Below the pieces are notes generated by a model. The model was given only the letters and a program-made list of their open reading frames with translations, searched no databases and was not told the DNA's origin. From the NCBI GenBank assembly GCA_946803715.1, contig CAMPET010000054.1, positions 136,429-200,428 on the forward strand: a stretch of 64,000 nt of DNA, read 5' to 3'. Each line of letters opens with the position of its first letter. The stretch's first letter is position 1. Shown one piece after another: positions 46,579 to 55,447 of this stretch. The position numbers and the translations under genes were made by a program. This DNA comes from Beroe ovata. Lineage: Eukaryota; Ctenophora; Nuda; Beroida; Beroidae.

Positions 46579-47394
46579 ATGGTGGAAAGGAAGAGACCGA
46601 GTAGGGACAGATATGACTCTGATGATGATCGAGATAGGTATGACTCAAAACGTCGCAAGTCGGGTACAATCATCAAGATTATGTGCCCTTATTACATTGC
46701 TGGAGCTGTTATTGGGAAGGGGGGTGAGAAAATTCGCGAAGTGAAGGATCGTTCTGGAGCAACAATAGAGATTTCCCGGCATGAGTCTAGGTTTCCTGGG
46801 ACAGACGAGCGAGTCATTGCTCTAGAAGGGGCGAGAGATGAGTTGCAAGCTGCCTGTAGATATATCAATGAGAGTATGAGAGACGGTGATTCAGGTTCAT
46901 CTCGACACTTGGACTACGAGTCTGAGAAGAGACGAAAGTCTTGCAAGATTCTTGTATCTGACTCATCTATGGCAATGATCATTGGAAAGGGAGGTGACAA
47001 CATCAGGGATATCAAGAAGGAGTTTGCTGTACAGATCAACACTTCCAAGCGGAACGAGACACCATGGTCTCTAGATGAGAGGATTATAACCATTGAGGGG
47101 GACGATCGTGATATAGATAGATGTCTGGATGAGCTGATTTGCCTCATTTGTACTGATGATCGTTCCAAGATGCGTTTCTCTGTCGAGTACTCTGAGCACC
47201 GACACTCTAGCCGAGGAGGAGGGGGAGGTGGGGGTCCCAGCAGATATCGGGAGAGATACAGATCTAGATCAAGATCTCGTGATCGGAGATCAAGGTCTCG
47301 GGACAGGTCACGTAGGTCCCCATCTTATGATAAGCAACGCTCCAAGAAACGGAGTCCCACTCCCAGGTCGCGATCTCGATCCAGATCACGGTAG
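46579..47394 (+). CDS. Two-KH-domain RNA-binding protein with RS-rich tail (gene 1 of a tandem pair)
   Basis: A single-exon 271-residue frame. KH1 (IMCPYYIAGAVIGKGGEKIREVK and FPGTDERVIALEG) and KH2 (KILVSDSSMAMIIGKGGDNIRDIK) have intact GXXG loops (GKGG in both). Their sequences are closest in style to the NOVA/PCBP/hnRNP K group. The tail has a poly-Gly run and many RS dipeptides, as in splicing regulators. It lies 638 bp upstream of a close relative on the same strand. A nuclear RNA-processing role is likely; the exact orthologue is not clear. Confidence 0.88.
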   Translation: MVERKRPSRDRYDSDDDRDRYDSKRRKSGTIIKIMCPYYIAGAVIGKGGEKIREVKDRSGATIEISRHESRFPGTDERVIALEGARDELQAACRYINESMRDGDSGSSRHLDYESEKRRKSCKILVSDSSMAMIIGKGGDNIRDIKKEFAVQINTSKRNETPWSLDERIITIEGDDRDIDRCLDELICLICTDDRSKMRFSVEYSEHRHSSRGGGGGGGPSRYRERYRSRSRSRDRRSRSRDRSRRSPSYDKQRSKKRSPTPRSRSRSRSR

Positions 47395-48032
47395 AGTTTG
47401 AGAAGAACTGTTGTAAGACTATGAACTCGTTAATCGTTATATCAATCAATTAATTTTGCTCAGTTGTACCTTATCTTTCAAAAATCGAATTTTCTATCTG
47501 TTATCGAAAAGAAATACAGGCCAATGCGATTGATTGTTTTTTAGATTTCGTATTTTACGTTTCTATTCCTGATCATAGCTATGTGAAATTCCGATGAAAA
47601 ATATTTTTCTTCCTTCCAAAATTGGAACATAAAATTATTATGCTTCATTTGACCGTTTATGATCCATTACCACACTACTATATAAGTTACAATGTTGGAT
47701 GTTGCCCCATTTGTTGCTATGTTAAATGTAATTAGATATTTCTATTGCCTTTATTCACTTAAAATTAGCCTGTTTATACTGTGTGAAAATTTCTTATGAT
47801 TCTGGATTAATAGTTGTCGATTGTCTCTTCCCGGCATCAATAACTAGAATTTTCAAAGATCATCGTGGCCAGCTGCTACCAGAGCACCTTTGCCTATAAT
47901 AAATCAATCCCCTGGTCTTTGTGTGTTTAGTGCACGTGTCTTGGCATTATAGCCTTGGGCTGGTTGTGCACTAAACTTGCCTGCAGGGTTCTAATTCGAA
48001 TATTCCTCTAGCACAGGGCATCTAATGACAAT
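47395..48032. other. Spacer between the KH genes
   Basis: AT-rich; the only distinctive element is an inverted repeat at 47925-47976 upstream of the second gene. Confidence 0.5.
47925..47976 (+). promoter_or_regulatory. Inverted repeat/possible stem-loop upstream of KH gene 2
   Basis: GTTTAGTGCAC (47925-47935) and GTGCACTAAAC (47966-47976) are perfectly complementary 11-bp arms around 30 bases, ending 56 bp before the start codon. If transcribed it would form a stable hairpin in the leader. Confidence 0.5.
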
Positions 48033-49063
48033 ATGGCTGATAATTATGAACGTAAGCGAGGTCCTGATTATGATCAAGGCTCAAGGAAAGAAATGAGATC
48101 TGGAACAGTTCTTAAAATGCTTTGTCCATTCTATAGTGCCGGTGCCATTATTGGCGATGGGGGCAAGGAAATCAAGAACATAAAGGAAACGTTTGGCATT
48201 TCTATCCAAGTTTCTAAAAAAGAAGTTAGATTCCCAGGTACAGACGAAAGGGTGATTACGATGCAGGGAGAATGTGAAACGATCAAGAAGTGTGTCAAGC
48301 ACATCCAAGATCTGATCAGGAATGACAAACCGCCTCCAAGTGCCAAATCAGTAGATGTGGAGGGCAATGAAAAGAGGAAACGCGCACTCAAACTTGTGGT
48401 TGCAGACACATCAGCAGGTCGACTTATTGGAAAAGGAGGAGAAACAATCAAACAGACGAAAGAAAAGTACCAAGTAACAGTCAATACAAGCAAGAAACAT
48501 GAAGCAATCCCAGGGTTGGACGAGCGGATCATTTCAGTTGAGAGTGATGACCCTGATGAGGTTGATAAATGTATCGAGGAGATGATAGACACAGTTTGCA
48601 GCGACAGACAGGCAAGGATGCAGTGGTTCGTGGATTATAACAATGTAGGCAGTGGATTCGATGATGGCAGATCGGGAGGCTATCACGGTGACAGAATGGG
48701 ATATGGTGGTTATGGTGGTGGTGGTGGTGGTAGTCATGGTGGTTATGGCAGGAGTAACTATGGAAGTGAGTTTGCATTCTGTTGTTATTGCAATATTATT
48801 CACATTAATCTATAAATGATGCCCCCAAAGCAGACTTTTTATGTCTATGTCCAACAAAAGCTATCTTCTCCACATATAATAACACGTTTTTGATTTCAGG
48901 TTCGAGTGGGTACGGCTCTGGTGGATATAGAAGCGGGTATAGTGACTATGGTTCACGAGGTGGTTATGATGATAGGGGCGGCTATGGTGGCTATGGACCA
49001 CCCCATGATGGATACAGTGGGGGTAGTCGATATGGAGGGTCTGGTGGCTATGGCAGACGATAG
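48033..49063 (+). CDS. Two-KH-domain RNA-binding protein with RGG/YGG tail (gene 2 of a tandem pair)
   Basis: Two exons, 48033-48765 and 48900-49063, join in phase to give 298 residues. KH1 (MLCPFYSAGAIIGDGGKEIKNIK, then RFPGTDERVITMQG) and KH2 (LVVADTSAGRLIGKGGETIKQTK, LDERIISVES) align along their length with gene 1, so the pair arose by tandem duplication. The KH1 loop is GDGG: an acidic residue in the RNA-contacting GXXG. The tail is rich in Gly and Tyr with RGG (SRGGYDDRGGYGGYG), as in phase-separating RNA-binding proteins, unlike the RS tail of gene 1. Likely nuclear RNA processing. Confidence 0.88.
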
Positions 49064-49541
49064 GCCTATTATAATATATCGACTAAGAACTGAACAGATG
49101 CAACCTTCTGATATAAGTAATGCATTTTGCATAATTTTATTATTGTGATACTCATGTAATGAACTCATTATTTTTGACTTTTCGAATGCTTCAACTTCTG
49201 ACCCTAGTGATACACTTTTATCATGAATGCCATAGGTACTCAGTGCTTGATAATGCTTCAGGGATTGTTTGAAAGTTGAAACTGAAGGTACTAGGAATTG
49301 GAACATATTTTAGCCTGTTTTATTTTAGCTCATGAAAGTTACCAGCTTTAGTCAGAATGTGCCCTGAAAAGGATATCAAATAATGTGCTCTATTTGAAGC
49401 TTCATTTTAGCTTGAATTATCAACCAGACAGCGTGTTTCGTTACTAAACTTTATTTTTCCCCAATTCCTTTGAAAAATCGACAATTCTTTATTGTATCAC
49501 CCATCACATGAAATATTGATAAACACCCATTGTCAGGTTAT
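49064..49541. other. Spacer between the KH pair and the STAND gene
   Basis: 478 bp with no gene. A GTCAG acceptor-like site ends at 49536, 5 nt before the STAND ATG. Confidence 0.4.
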
Positions 49542-52085
49542 ATGGTCCTGAGAGCTATAACCAGATGTCGTGTTCCACGTAACTTCCCAACCTACAATCC
49601 AAGTTTTCGTTCAATTGCTACAAGGAGTGCTAAGGTTTGTCAAAGAGACTGTCAAAAACGATCATACAGTAATGCAGCGCAAAATTTTGGAACCCGCATC
49701 ATCAATGCAGCGAGGAATAACATATCTGGGTATACCAGGGTACTTATTGTTGTCATGGGTATTATGACGATAATAATAATCGTTGCCGAACAAAGCATAG
49801 CACAAAACACTGTCATATTGAATGTACTTCCCCAGAAACCAGAGCACAAGGTTTTTGCATATCAGTTAGCATTGTTTGATAAGCTGAAAACTGAAAAGCA
49901 GTTGATCCAAGCTGAAACAAAATTGACCAACATTTATGGACCCAATGGGTGTGGCAAAACTGAGTTTCTCCGACAGTATTGTGAGTTCTTCCTCCATGAA
50001 GGTCCGCATTGGTATTTCAAGCTCCACAAACTTTCAAATAGGAGAAGATGCCAGGTTTTTGTATTGGATGCAAGAAACGAGCAGACACTTGCACATTCAC
50101 TAACTGCTCTGAACAATAGACTCAAGCAAAAGAAAGGGACTGAAGGAGAATCAGAAAGTCAAAAATTGATTGAAGGTATCAGCTCTGGACTTAAAAAGCA
50201 ATCTAGATGGCTATTAATCTTTGAAAATGCATCTCCTGATATGAAATTACCTGAGTTATTATCTGGATATGAAGGTTGGGGTGATGGACAGATTATAATT
50301 ACATCCAAAGAACCCCTCAAAGTTCCTAATGCTGTTCCTTTCAGTTCCTTGATTCCACGTTCGATCGCAGAGAGTGTGTTTTTCTCTATTGCTCCTCCTG
50401 ACCAGCTCCTTGATTCCAAGAGACTTCAGGATTTGTTTGGTTGTGATTTGCGGTGTATTGTTGCTGCTGCTCACTGCTTGAAAATCGAAGCCGACAGTGG
50501 CGTCGATTTTAGTTTTGAATCCTTATGCGATGTTCTTTCAAGATCTGTTAACCCAAGAGATGATGTCTTCAAGCTATTCTGTTCACTGATTGCATTAGAA
50601 AAGCCCAAACTGTTGATTGCCTTGGACTTCATTGGCAAATTGCCACATAACATTCCAGTCCCTTATAAATATTTGAAGCATTATATGGACTCCAATATGT
50701 ATGAACCTTTTCTTGAATCTATACCTAGTTATCGCGAATACAGACTGAGAAAATATTCAAAGAGGCAAACATCTTCACCAATAGAAGAATCACATCAAGA
50801 ACCAACCAAAGAGGTGGACCCTGATGCACTCCCGTTTTTCCAGAGGCAGCGGCACATGGCATGTACTACACTGGGATTGGATCCGAGCAGATCAATCCCT
50901 CTACAGTTACAGGAGATATATGAAATGGTTTCTGGCAGTAAGCCAATGGAAGTCCCTCCTGACCCTGAACTTATCCTCTTGAAGCAATTTCCTCTGCTTA
51001 AATATGACCCAGAATATGGTGGACATGTCCCTATTTTCAGTATTGACAAGGATATTCACGATATCATTAAGTGCTTGCACACTGAGTTCACTGCTCTTCT
51101 TCTTGAAGCTTCGTTGGTTTTAGAGCAGGATGTCAGGTATCGTCGAACTTGGATGTCTAAAATTTGGACATTCAATCAGTCAGAACAGACATTTAAATAT
51201 AGAAGTGATTTACTTGGCAAAAGCAAGGTGCATCCTAATCCCAAAAATGAGGTTGATGGTTTATTTCCGGAAATAAAAGATATTTATGAATCGGTTTTGG
51301 TGTATAAAGCAAATCCAATATCTTTCCCAAACTTATCAGAATACGATGATCTTCTCAATAAACAAGTACTAAAATCAGTTATGTCTTTTGTCGATGTCAC
51401 CATACCAAACACGGTAAAAGGCACTATTGAATCAATAATTCTTCATGGACATTTATCTGCACTAGCTGATAGCCTTCCTTCCATGTTTGGTGACCTAGCA
51501 GAAACATGTAGCTTACACCTCAAATCCGAATTGGGCGGGAAAAATCTGGAAACAGAATTCAAGCTGTTTCTTGAAAAATCGAAACGGGACGACTTCAAGG
51601 GGCCTTCTCATGCATCTGCTTTGCATCGTTATGCTATTTGGCTCCACAACAATTCGAGAGACCTAGAGGCGAAACTTTTACTGGAAGAAGCATTGCAATT
51701 TGCAGATTCTTTGTCACTCAATCGTTCCATGGCACAGGTTTTATGTGAGTTAGAAGAGCATGGAGCTGCTGAAAAGTATCTCGAGAAGGCAGTAAATTCT
51801 TTGAGACATGGTGATCAGGACATATTAGGTCCACTGTTGACAGATATGGGTCAGCTCATGCTCCTCCAGGGGAAAACGACGGCTGGGATCAAAATACTGC
51901 AAGGTGCTATTGAAGGTTACAAAAATCAGATGGGTACTGAAAATCCTGATTATGCTCGAGCTCTTAATGTTGTGAGTATTGGTCACTTGATGTTGGGAGA
52001 TGCTCTTAGAGCTAATAGGGCAAGGAATGAAGCCAGCTCTGTTATCTCTAAACTCAAGAAGAATAATGTGATTGTAGATGGATGA
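49542..52085 (+). CDS. Membrane-anchored STAND/NB-ARC-like NTPase with C-terminal TPRs
   Basis: A single-exon frame of 847 residues from the ATG (MVLRAITRCRVPRNF). The first ~55 residues are rich in R, S, N and A with almost no acidic residues, like a mitochondrial presequence. A membrane segment (VLIVVMGIMTIIIIVA) follows, then a STAND-type ATPase: P-loop IYGPNGCGKTEFLRQY, a Walker-B-like WLLIFENA in which the usual Asp is replaced, sensor-like GQIIITSKE and a GLPL-like GCDLRCIVAAAHCL. A long helical middle leads to tetratricopeptide-like repeats (LHRYAIWLHNNSRDLEAKLL, ALQFADSL, AGIKILQGAIEGYKNQMG). STAND proteins are signalling switches, often immune or death related. A location in the inner mitochondrial membrane is inferred; partner and role are unknown. 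Confidence 0.75.
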   Translation: MVLRAITRCRVPRNFPTYNPSFRSIATRSAKVCQRDCQKRSYSNAAQNFGTRIINAARNNISGYTRVLIVVMGIMTIIIIVAEQSIAQNTVILNVLPQKPEHKVFAYQLALFDKLKTEKQLIQAETKLTNIYGPNGCGKTEFLRQYCEFFLHEGPHWYFKLHKLSNRRRCQVFVLDARNEQTLAHSLTALNNRLKQKKGTEGESESQKLIEGISSGLKKQSRWLLIFENASPDMKLPELLSGYEGWGDGQIIITSKEPLKVPNAVPFSSLIPRSIAESVFFSIAPPDQLLDSKRLQDLFGCDLRCIVAAAHCLKIEADSGVDFSFESLCDVLSRSVNPRDDVFKLFCSLIALEKPKLLIALDFIGKLPHNIPVPYKYLKHYMDSNMYEPFLESIPSYREYRLRKYSKRQTSSPIEESHQEPTKEVDPDALPFFQRQRHMACTTLGLDPSRSIPLQLQEIYEMVSGSKPMEVPPDPELILLKQFPLLKYDPEYGGHVPIFSIDKDIHDIIKCLHTEFTALLLEASLVLEQDVRYRRTWMSKIWTFNQSEQTFKYRSDLLGKSKVHPNPKNEVDGLFPEIKDIYESVLVYKANPISFPNLSEYDDLLNKQVLKSVMSFVDVTIPNTVKGTIESIILHGHLSALADSLPSMFGDLAETCSLHLKSELGGKNLETEFKLFLEKSKRDDFKGPSHASALHRYAIWLHNNSRDLEAKLLLEEALQFADSLSLNRSMAQVLCELEEHGAAEKYLEKAVNSLRHGDQDILGPLLTDMGQLMLLQGKTTAGIKILQGAIEGYKNQMGTENPDYARALNVVSIGHLMLGDALRANRARNEASSVISKLKKNNVIVDG

Positions 52086-52292
52086 TTGTTTTTTTCTATG
52101 ACCCATGTTGATGTTATGTGCAGTGTTATCATGTTTTTATGGTGATAACTTTCTAACAGAAGTAATTATTGTTGATGCCTATTATTGATCTTTGGCTCTT
52201 TTAAAGCCTAAACTTTTCGTACTCTTGAATTTTTCCTTGATCAGCGATTCATATATTATGCCAACTTATGCAATAATTCAGAGAATAGAGAT

Positions 52293-54188
52293 ATGGCTAC
52301 AAGAAAAGAGCAAGAACTCCTTCAAAGTAATCTGCGAAAATGGTTGACAAATCTCGGTTACAGAGTCACTGATACCGAAGTAAAAGTAGTGACAAAGAAC
52401 AGCCGAAATATTGAGTTCTGGAAGCTTATTCAGAAACTTGTGCAACCTGGTGACGATATCAAGATGATTCGATCTAAGATAGCCTGTTATCAACGAAAGC
52501 AAGACTATAATACCATGAAACAAGAAAAAGATGCTCTGATGCATGAGAAAGATAAGTTGAAAGCCAAAATATCTGCGTGTAAATCTCGATGTTCACAGTC
52601 ATTAGCAGACATGGACGCTATTAAGAACAAAATAAAGTCTGACTCTAATGTAAAAAGTGAATCATTGCACCAGTTATCCACTGGCTCTATGAAAAGTATC
52701 TTACAGAAATGCCTTGCAAAACATTGTCATGATGTTCAATCAAAGTTTTCTGAGGATAGCAAATCATTAGAACTACCAACTTCTCGAAGATTAAACTTAG
52801 CAGAACTAGCTAATGATTGTCATCTTGTTGGAAACAAAAGTGAAATTGATACATCGTGTTCTCAAGACATTAAAGCATTACTGATTCAAATCCAAGAGTA
52901 CCTCAGAGTCCATCTAGGAGATTCACCGCAAGATCCAACCATGAAGAGCAAAGTGTGGGACAAAGCTGAGAACCTTTACAACAATTTTTCACCTCAAGAA
53001 ATCGTTTCCTCAATTCAACTCATAAGTGCTGAGCAAACAAATCAGCTCGTCTGTCATACAAAATCACATACCATCGACAATGATTTAGCAAATTTGAATT
53101 TTGGTGTAGTTGAAGGAAATATCGTGAACAAAATGGAAAGAAACGACCCTGAGCGGGATTTGGAAGCCCATGCTGTTGTGCTCCAAAATAAAGTAAGCAG
53201 AGATTTCATTAAAATGCTCGAAAAGAAAAATAAAGCAAGAGAACTGGCTGTAAATGTCAAAATGCTTCAGACCCAACTAGAAGAAACTATTCGCATGTTA
53301 CCATGGTCTAATGATGAGAAAGCCTGTCTCAGTGCCTTATTGAAATTCAAATTGCGTGAAAAAGAGTTATCCTCAAAAGAATCTACTATTCAGATGGAAA
53401 TAAATCGGCTCCAGGAAGAGAAGGATGAAGCAACAGCTGAAAAAGTTCAAACTTTTAAAACACATCGATCAATCATGGATTTCAAGAAAAATCAGGAGAA
53501 GAAACAAGAGGTAATCAAAGCATTAGTTGGCCAAACTGGTTCTCTGAAAAATGCGTTAGATGCACAGTTGAAGGCTGTTAATCACTTCATACTGCACAAG
53601 TTGGTACCTATGAAAAGCGTGTTCCATTCCAAACTGGATGCAATCAATGTTTATCCTGAGATCCTTGCGACAACCCTGGCGAAATTGCCCTTAGATCGAC
53701 TACACATTTCCAATCCGCCCTCTGGTTCCTGCCCTGTGTCCGACCTATCCATCCACCAGTTTGAGAGAAGTATGAACTACCATAAACTCCTTTTAAGTAC
53801 TTCAATTCCCGTTCATCTTGAATCAGATGTGTTTTTAAAGTCTGTATCAAAATTTATTTGCAAGACTGAGGCGGAGCAGCTTTCAAAGATTGTCCTTGAA
53901 GATATTCTAAAACGTAAGGAGACGGATGTTCCAAACAGCACAGAAATTTTTGAAACCCTAAGAGAAGCTCTGTACGACTTTGATAGTTTTACATCGGATA
54001 ATATTTTAGAGAAGATTAAGAAATCAGAAGGCAAGGTTTATACATCAATGAATAAGTGTTCCACACTCAAGCGGATGATTGATACTTTCAATGATCAGCC
54101 TGCCCAGCACTTAACGCCTTGGGTTATGATAAATGACTGCACTCTCAAAGATGTGCAAGAGAAGTGGTTGGTTAAGTATTCAAGTTAG
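52293..54188 (+). CDS. HAUS5: HAUS augmin-like complex subunit 5
   Basis: A single-exon frame of 631 residues, about the length of human HAUS5 (633). The N-terminal block NIEFWKLIQKLVQPGDDIKMIRSKIACYQ matches the family's small conserved region. Most of the rest is coiled coil (LMHEKDKLKAKISACKSRCS, EIDTSCSQDIKALLIQIQEYL, KEKELSSKESTIQMEINRLQ). Augmin recruits gamma-tubulin to existing spindle microtubules. It sits 207 bp after the STAND gene and 246 bp before PEX2, on the same strand; all three lack introns. Confidence 0.82.
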   Translation: MATRKEQELLQSNLRKWLTNLGYRVTDTEVKVVTKNSRNIEFWKLIQKLVQPGDDIKMIRSKIACYQRKQDYNTMKQEKDALMHEKDKLKAKISACKSRCSQSLADMDAIKNKIKSDSNVKSESLHQLSTGSMKSILQKCLAKHCHDVQSKFSEDSKSLELPTSRRLNLAELANDCHLVGNKSEIDTSCSQDIKALLIQIQEYLRVHLGDSPQDPTMKSKVWDKAENLYNNFSPQEIVSSIQLISAEQTNQLVCHTKSHTIDNDLANLNFGVVEGNIVNKMERNDPERDLEAHAVVLQNKVSRDFIKMLEKKNKARELAVNVKMLQTQLEETIRMLPWSNDEKACLSALLKFKLREKELSSKESTIQMEINRLQEEKDEATAEKVQTFKTHRSIMDFKKNQEKKQEVIKALVGQTGSLKNALDAQLKAVNHFILHKLVPMKSVFHSKLDAINVYPEILATTLAKLPLDRLHISNPPSGSCPVSDLSIHQFERSMNYHKLLLSTSIPVHLESDVFLKSVSKFICKTEAEQLSKIVLEDILKRKETDVPNSTEIFETLREALYDFDSFTSDNILEKIKKSEGKVYTSMNKCSTLKRMIDTFNDQPAQHLTPWVMINDCTLKDVQEKWLVKYSS

Positions 54189-54410
54189 GTTTCCCTATTG
54201 CTGGGATTTTTTCTTGAACAAGGTGATTTGTATTATGATTTGTAACTTAGTTATACGAAATTTTTATTCATAAAGCATATTTGATAATGACTCTTCATTA
54301 AGCTTAATATTTCCTCATCTTGGGCCTCAGAGTTTATCTTATTTTAGGCACAATGATGCAGAATATGGGTATTGGATAATGGATAACAAAACATAAATGC
54401 ATGGACACTG

Positions 54411-54416
54411 AATAAA
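54411..54416 (+). terminator. Candidate HAUS5 poly(A) signal abutting the PEX2 leader
   Basis: AATAAA lies 24 nt before the PEX2 ATG and only about 10 nt before an AG acceptor-like site (GGTGGTCAG, ending 54426). The 3' end of HAUS5 and the 5' end of PEX2 therefore nearly coincide. Confidence 0.4.
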
Positions 54417-54434
54417 AGGTGGTCAGTAAAAGAC

Positions 54435-55172
54435 ATGAGTAGGAATGTCTCTCGAATAAGTCTTGACAATCGTCTGATAGGTCACCAGCGTGTTTTGAAT
54501 AGACTCAGCTCGGATCTCTCTGATGCACTGTCACTTTGTCTCTATTCAACTGTTCACGTTCCAGACGTAATAAACATTCTGTTGTGGCTGGGTAAAGTGC
54601 CGGGTTATCACAAATCACTAGCCTCAATTTCATCGAACTCAACAATCTTCTCTGATTTTTTCTGTGACATTGTTTTCCCCTTTCTAAGCCGAAATACGTG
54701 GCTTTGTAAGAAGTATTTCCCCAAAAACGATATCTTGCAATGCCTAGTTTCTTTTGCGAACATCGTCAACTATCTGTTGTTTCTTCAAAGAGGCGATTAC
54801 CGTCGACTCTGCGACAGAATTTTTGGCATTCGATACAGTGTGTCCCATCAATCAACATCGAACCAAGCTCCTCATTCCCCGAGGCCTCTTAGACACCCTG
54901 AATACTACTTTTGCTTTGAAGAGCACCTGCTTAGGTCACTCACCCGTCTGCTGCGCTCAGCTCTGCCCCTCCTGTGGCAATCTCGTTTGTATAAACGAGT
55001 ATGTCGGTGGGGTTTGCCTCCCCCTCAATTAGGGGAATGTGGGGAATGCAGGAATCCCGCAGTAAATGTGGCATGGACTGGTTGTGGTCATCTTCACTGT
55101 CATTATTGTTTGGGGAGTGCTTGTGGTGTATGTGGTACTCCTATAGATCGAAATGCTTTGACATACCCTTGA
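54435..55172 (+). CDS. PEX2: Peroxisome biogenesis RING protein PEX2
   Basis: A single-exon frame of 245 residues, shorter than the ~305 of vertebrates. The block NYLLFLQRGDYRRLCDRIFGIRY is a PEX2 landmark. Membrane-embedded helices follow, then a C-terminal RING: CGEC, CGHLHCHYC and CGVCGTPI, providing a C3HC4-like set of ligands in a compressed finger. PEX2 works with PEX10 and PEX12 as the ubiquitin ligase that recycles the PEX5 receptor. The shortened spacing between the last two ligand pairs is unusual. PEX10 or PEX12 are less likely because of the LQRGxxxxLxxRxxGI motif. Confidence 0.85.
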   Translation: MSRNVSRISLDNRLIGHQRVLNRLSSDLSDALSLCLYSTVHVPDVINILLWLGKVPGYHKSLASISSNSTIFSDFFCDIVFPFLSRNTWLCKKYFPKNDILQCLVSFANIVNYLLFLQRGDYRRLCDRIFGIRYSVSHQSTSNQAPHSPRPLRHPEYYFCFEEHLLRSLTRLLRSALPLLWQSRLYKRVCRWGLPPPQLGECGECRNPAVNVAWTGCGHLHCHYCLGSACGVCGTPIDRNALTYP

Positions 55173-55447
55173 TGAAGATTCTCAATTATTACCTTGAAAA
55201 TTTCCCAACTTAATTTTTTGAAGTATTGACTTATAGAATTGACTAATATTGGTACAACAATGGGAACAATTGATATATTTTGTTAGATACCTACTTTGAT
55301 AGTTCATTACTGAATGAGTCAGGGGTCCCTGCCGTATCCATGTTTGATTAGACTCTGATAATGTTTACTGAATCATCTTTGTCCTGATGTACTTACCATT
55401 AGAAGTATTAACATGACCCAATCTTCACATTCTTTTCCCCACTAGGC

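Noticed and set aside
47920-47980. Iron-responsive element upstream of KH gene 2
   Set aside because: There is a hairpin, but it lacks the CAGUGN loop and bulged C of an IRE.
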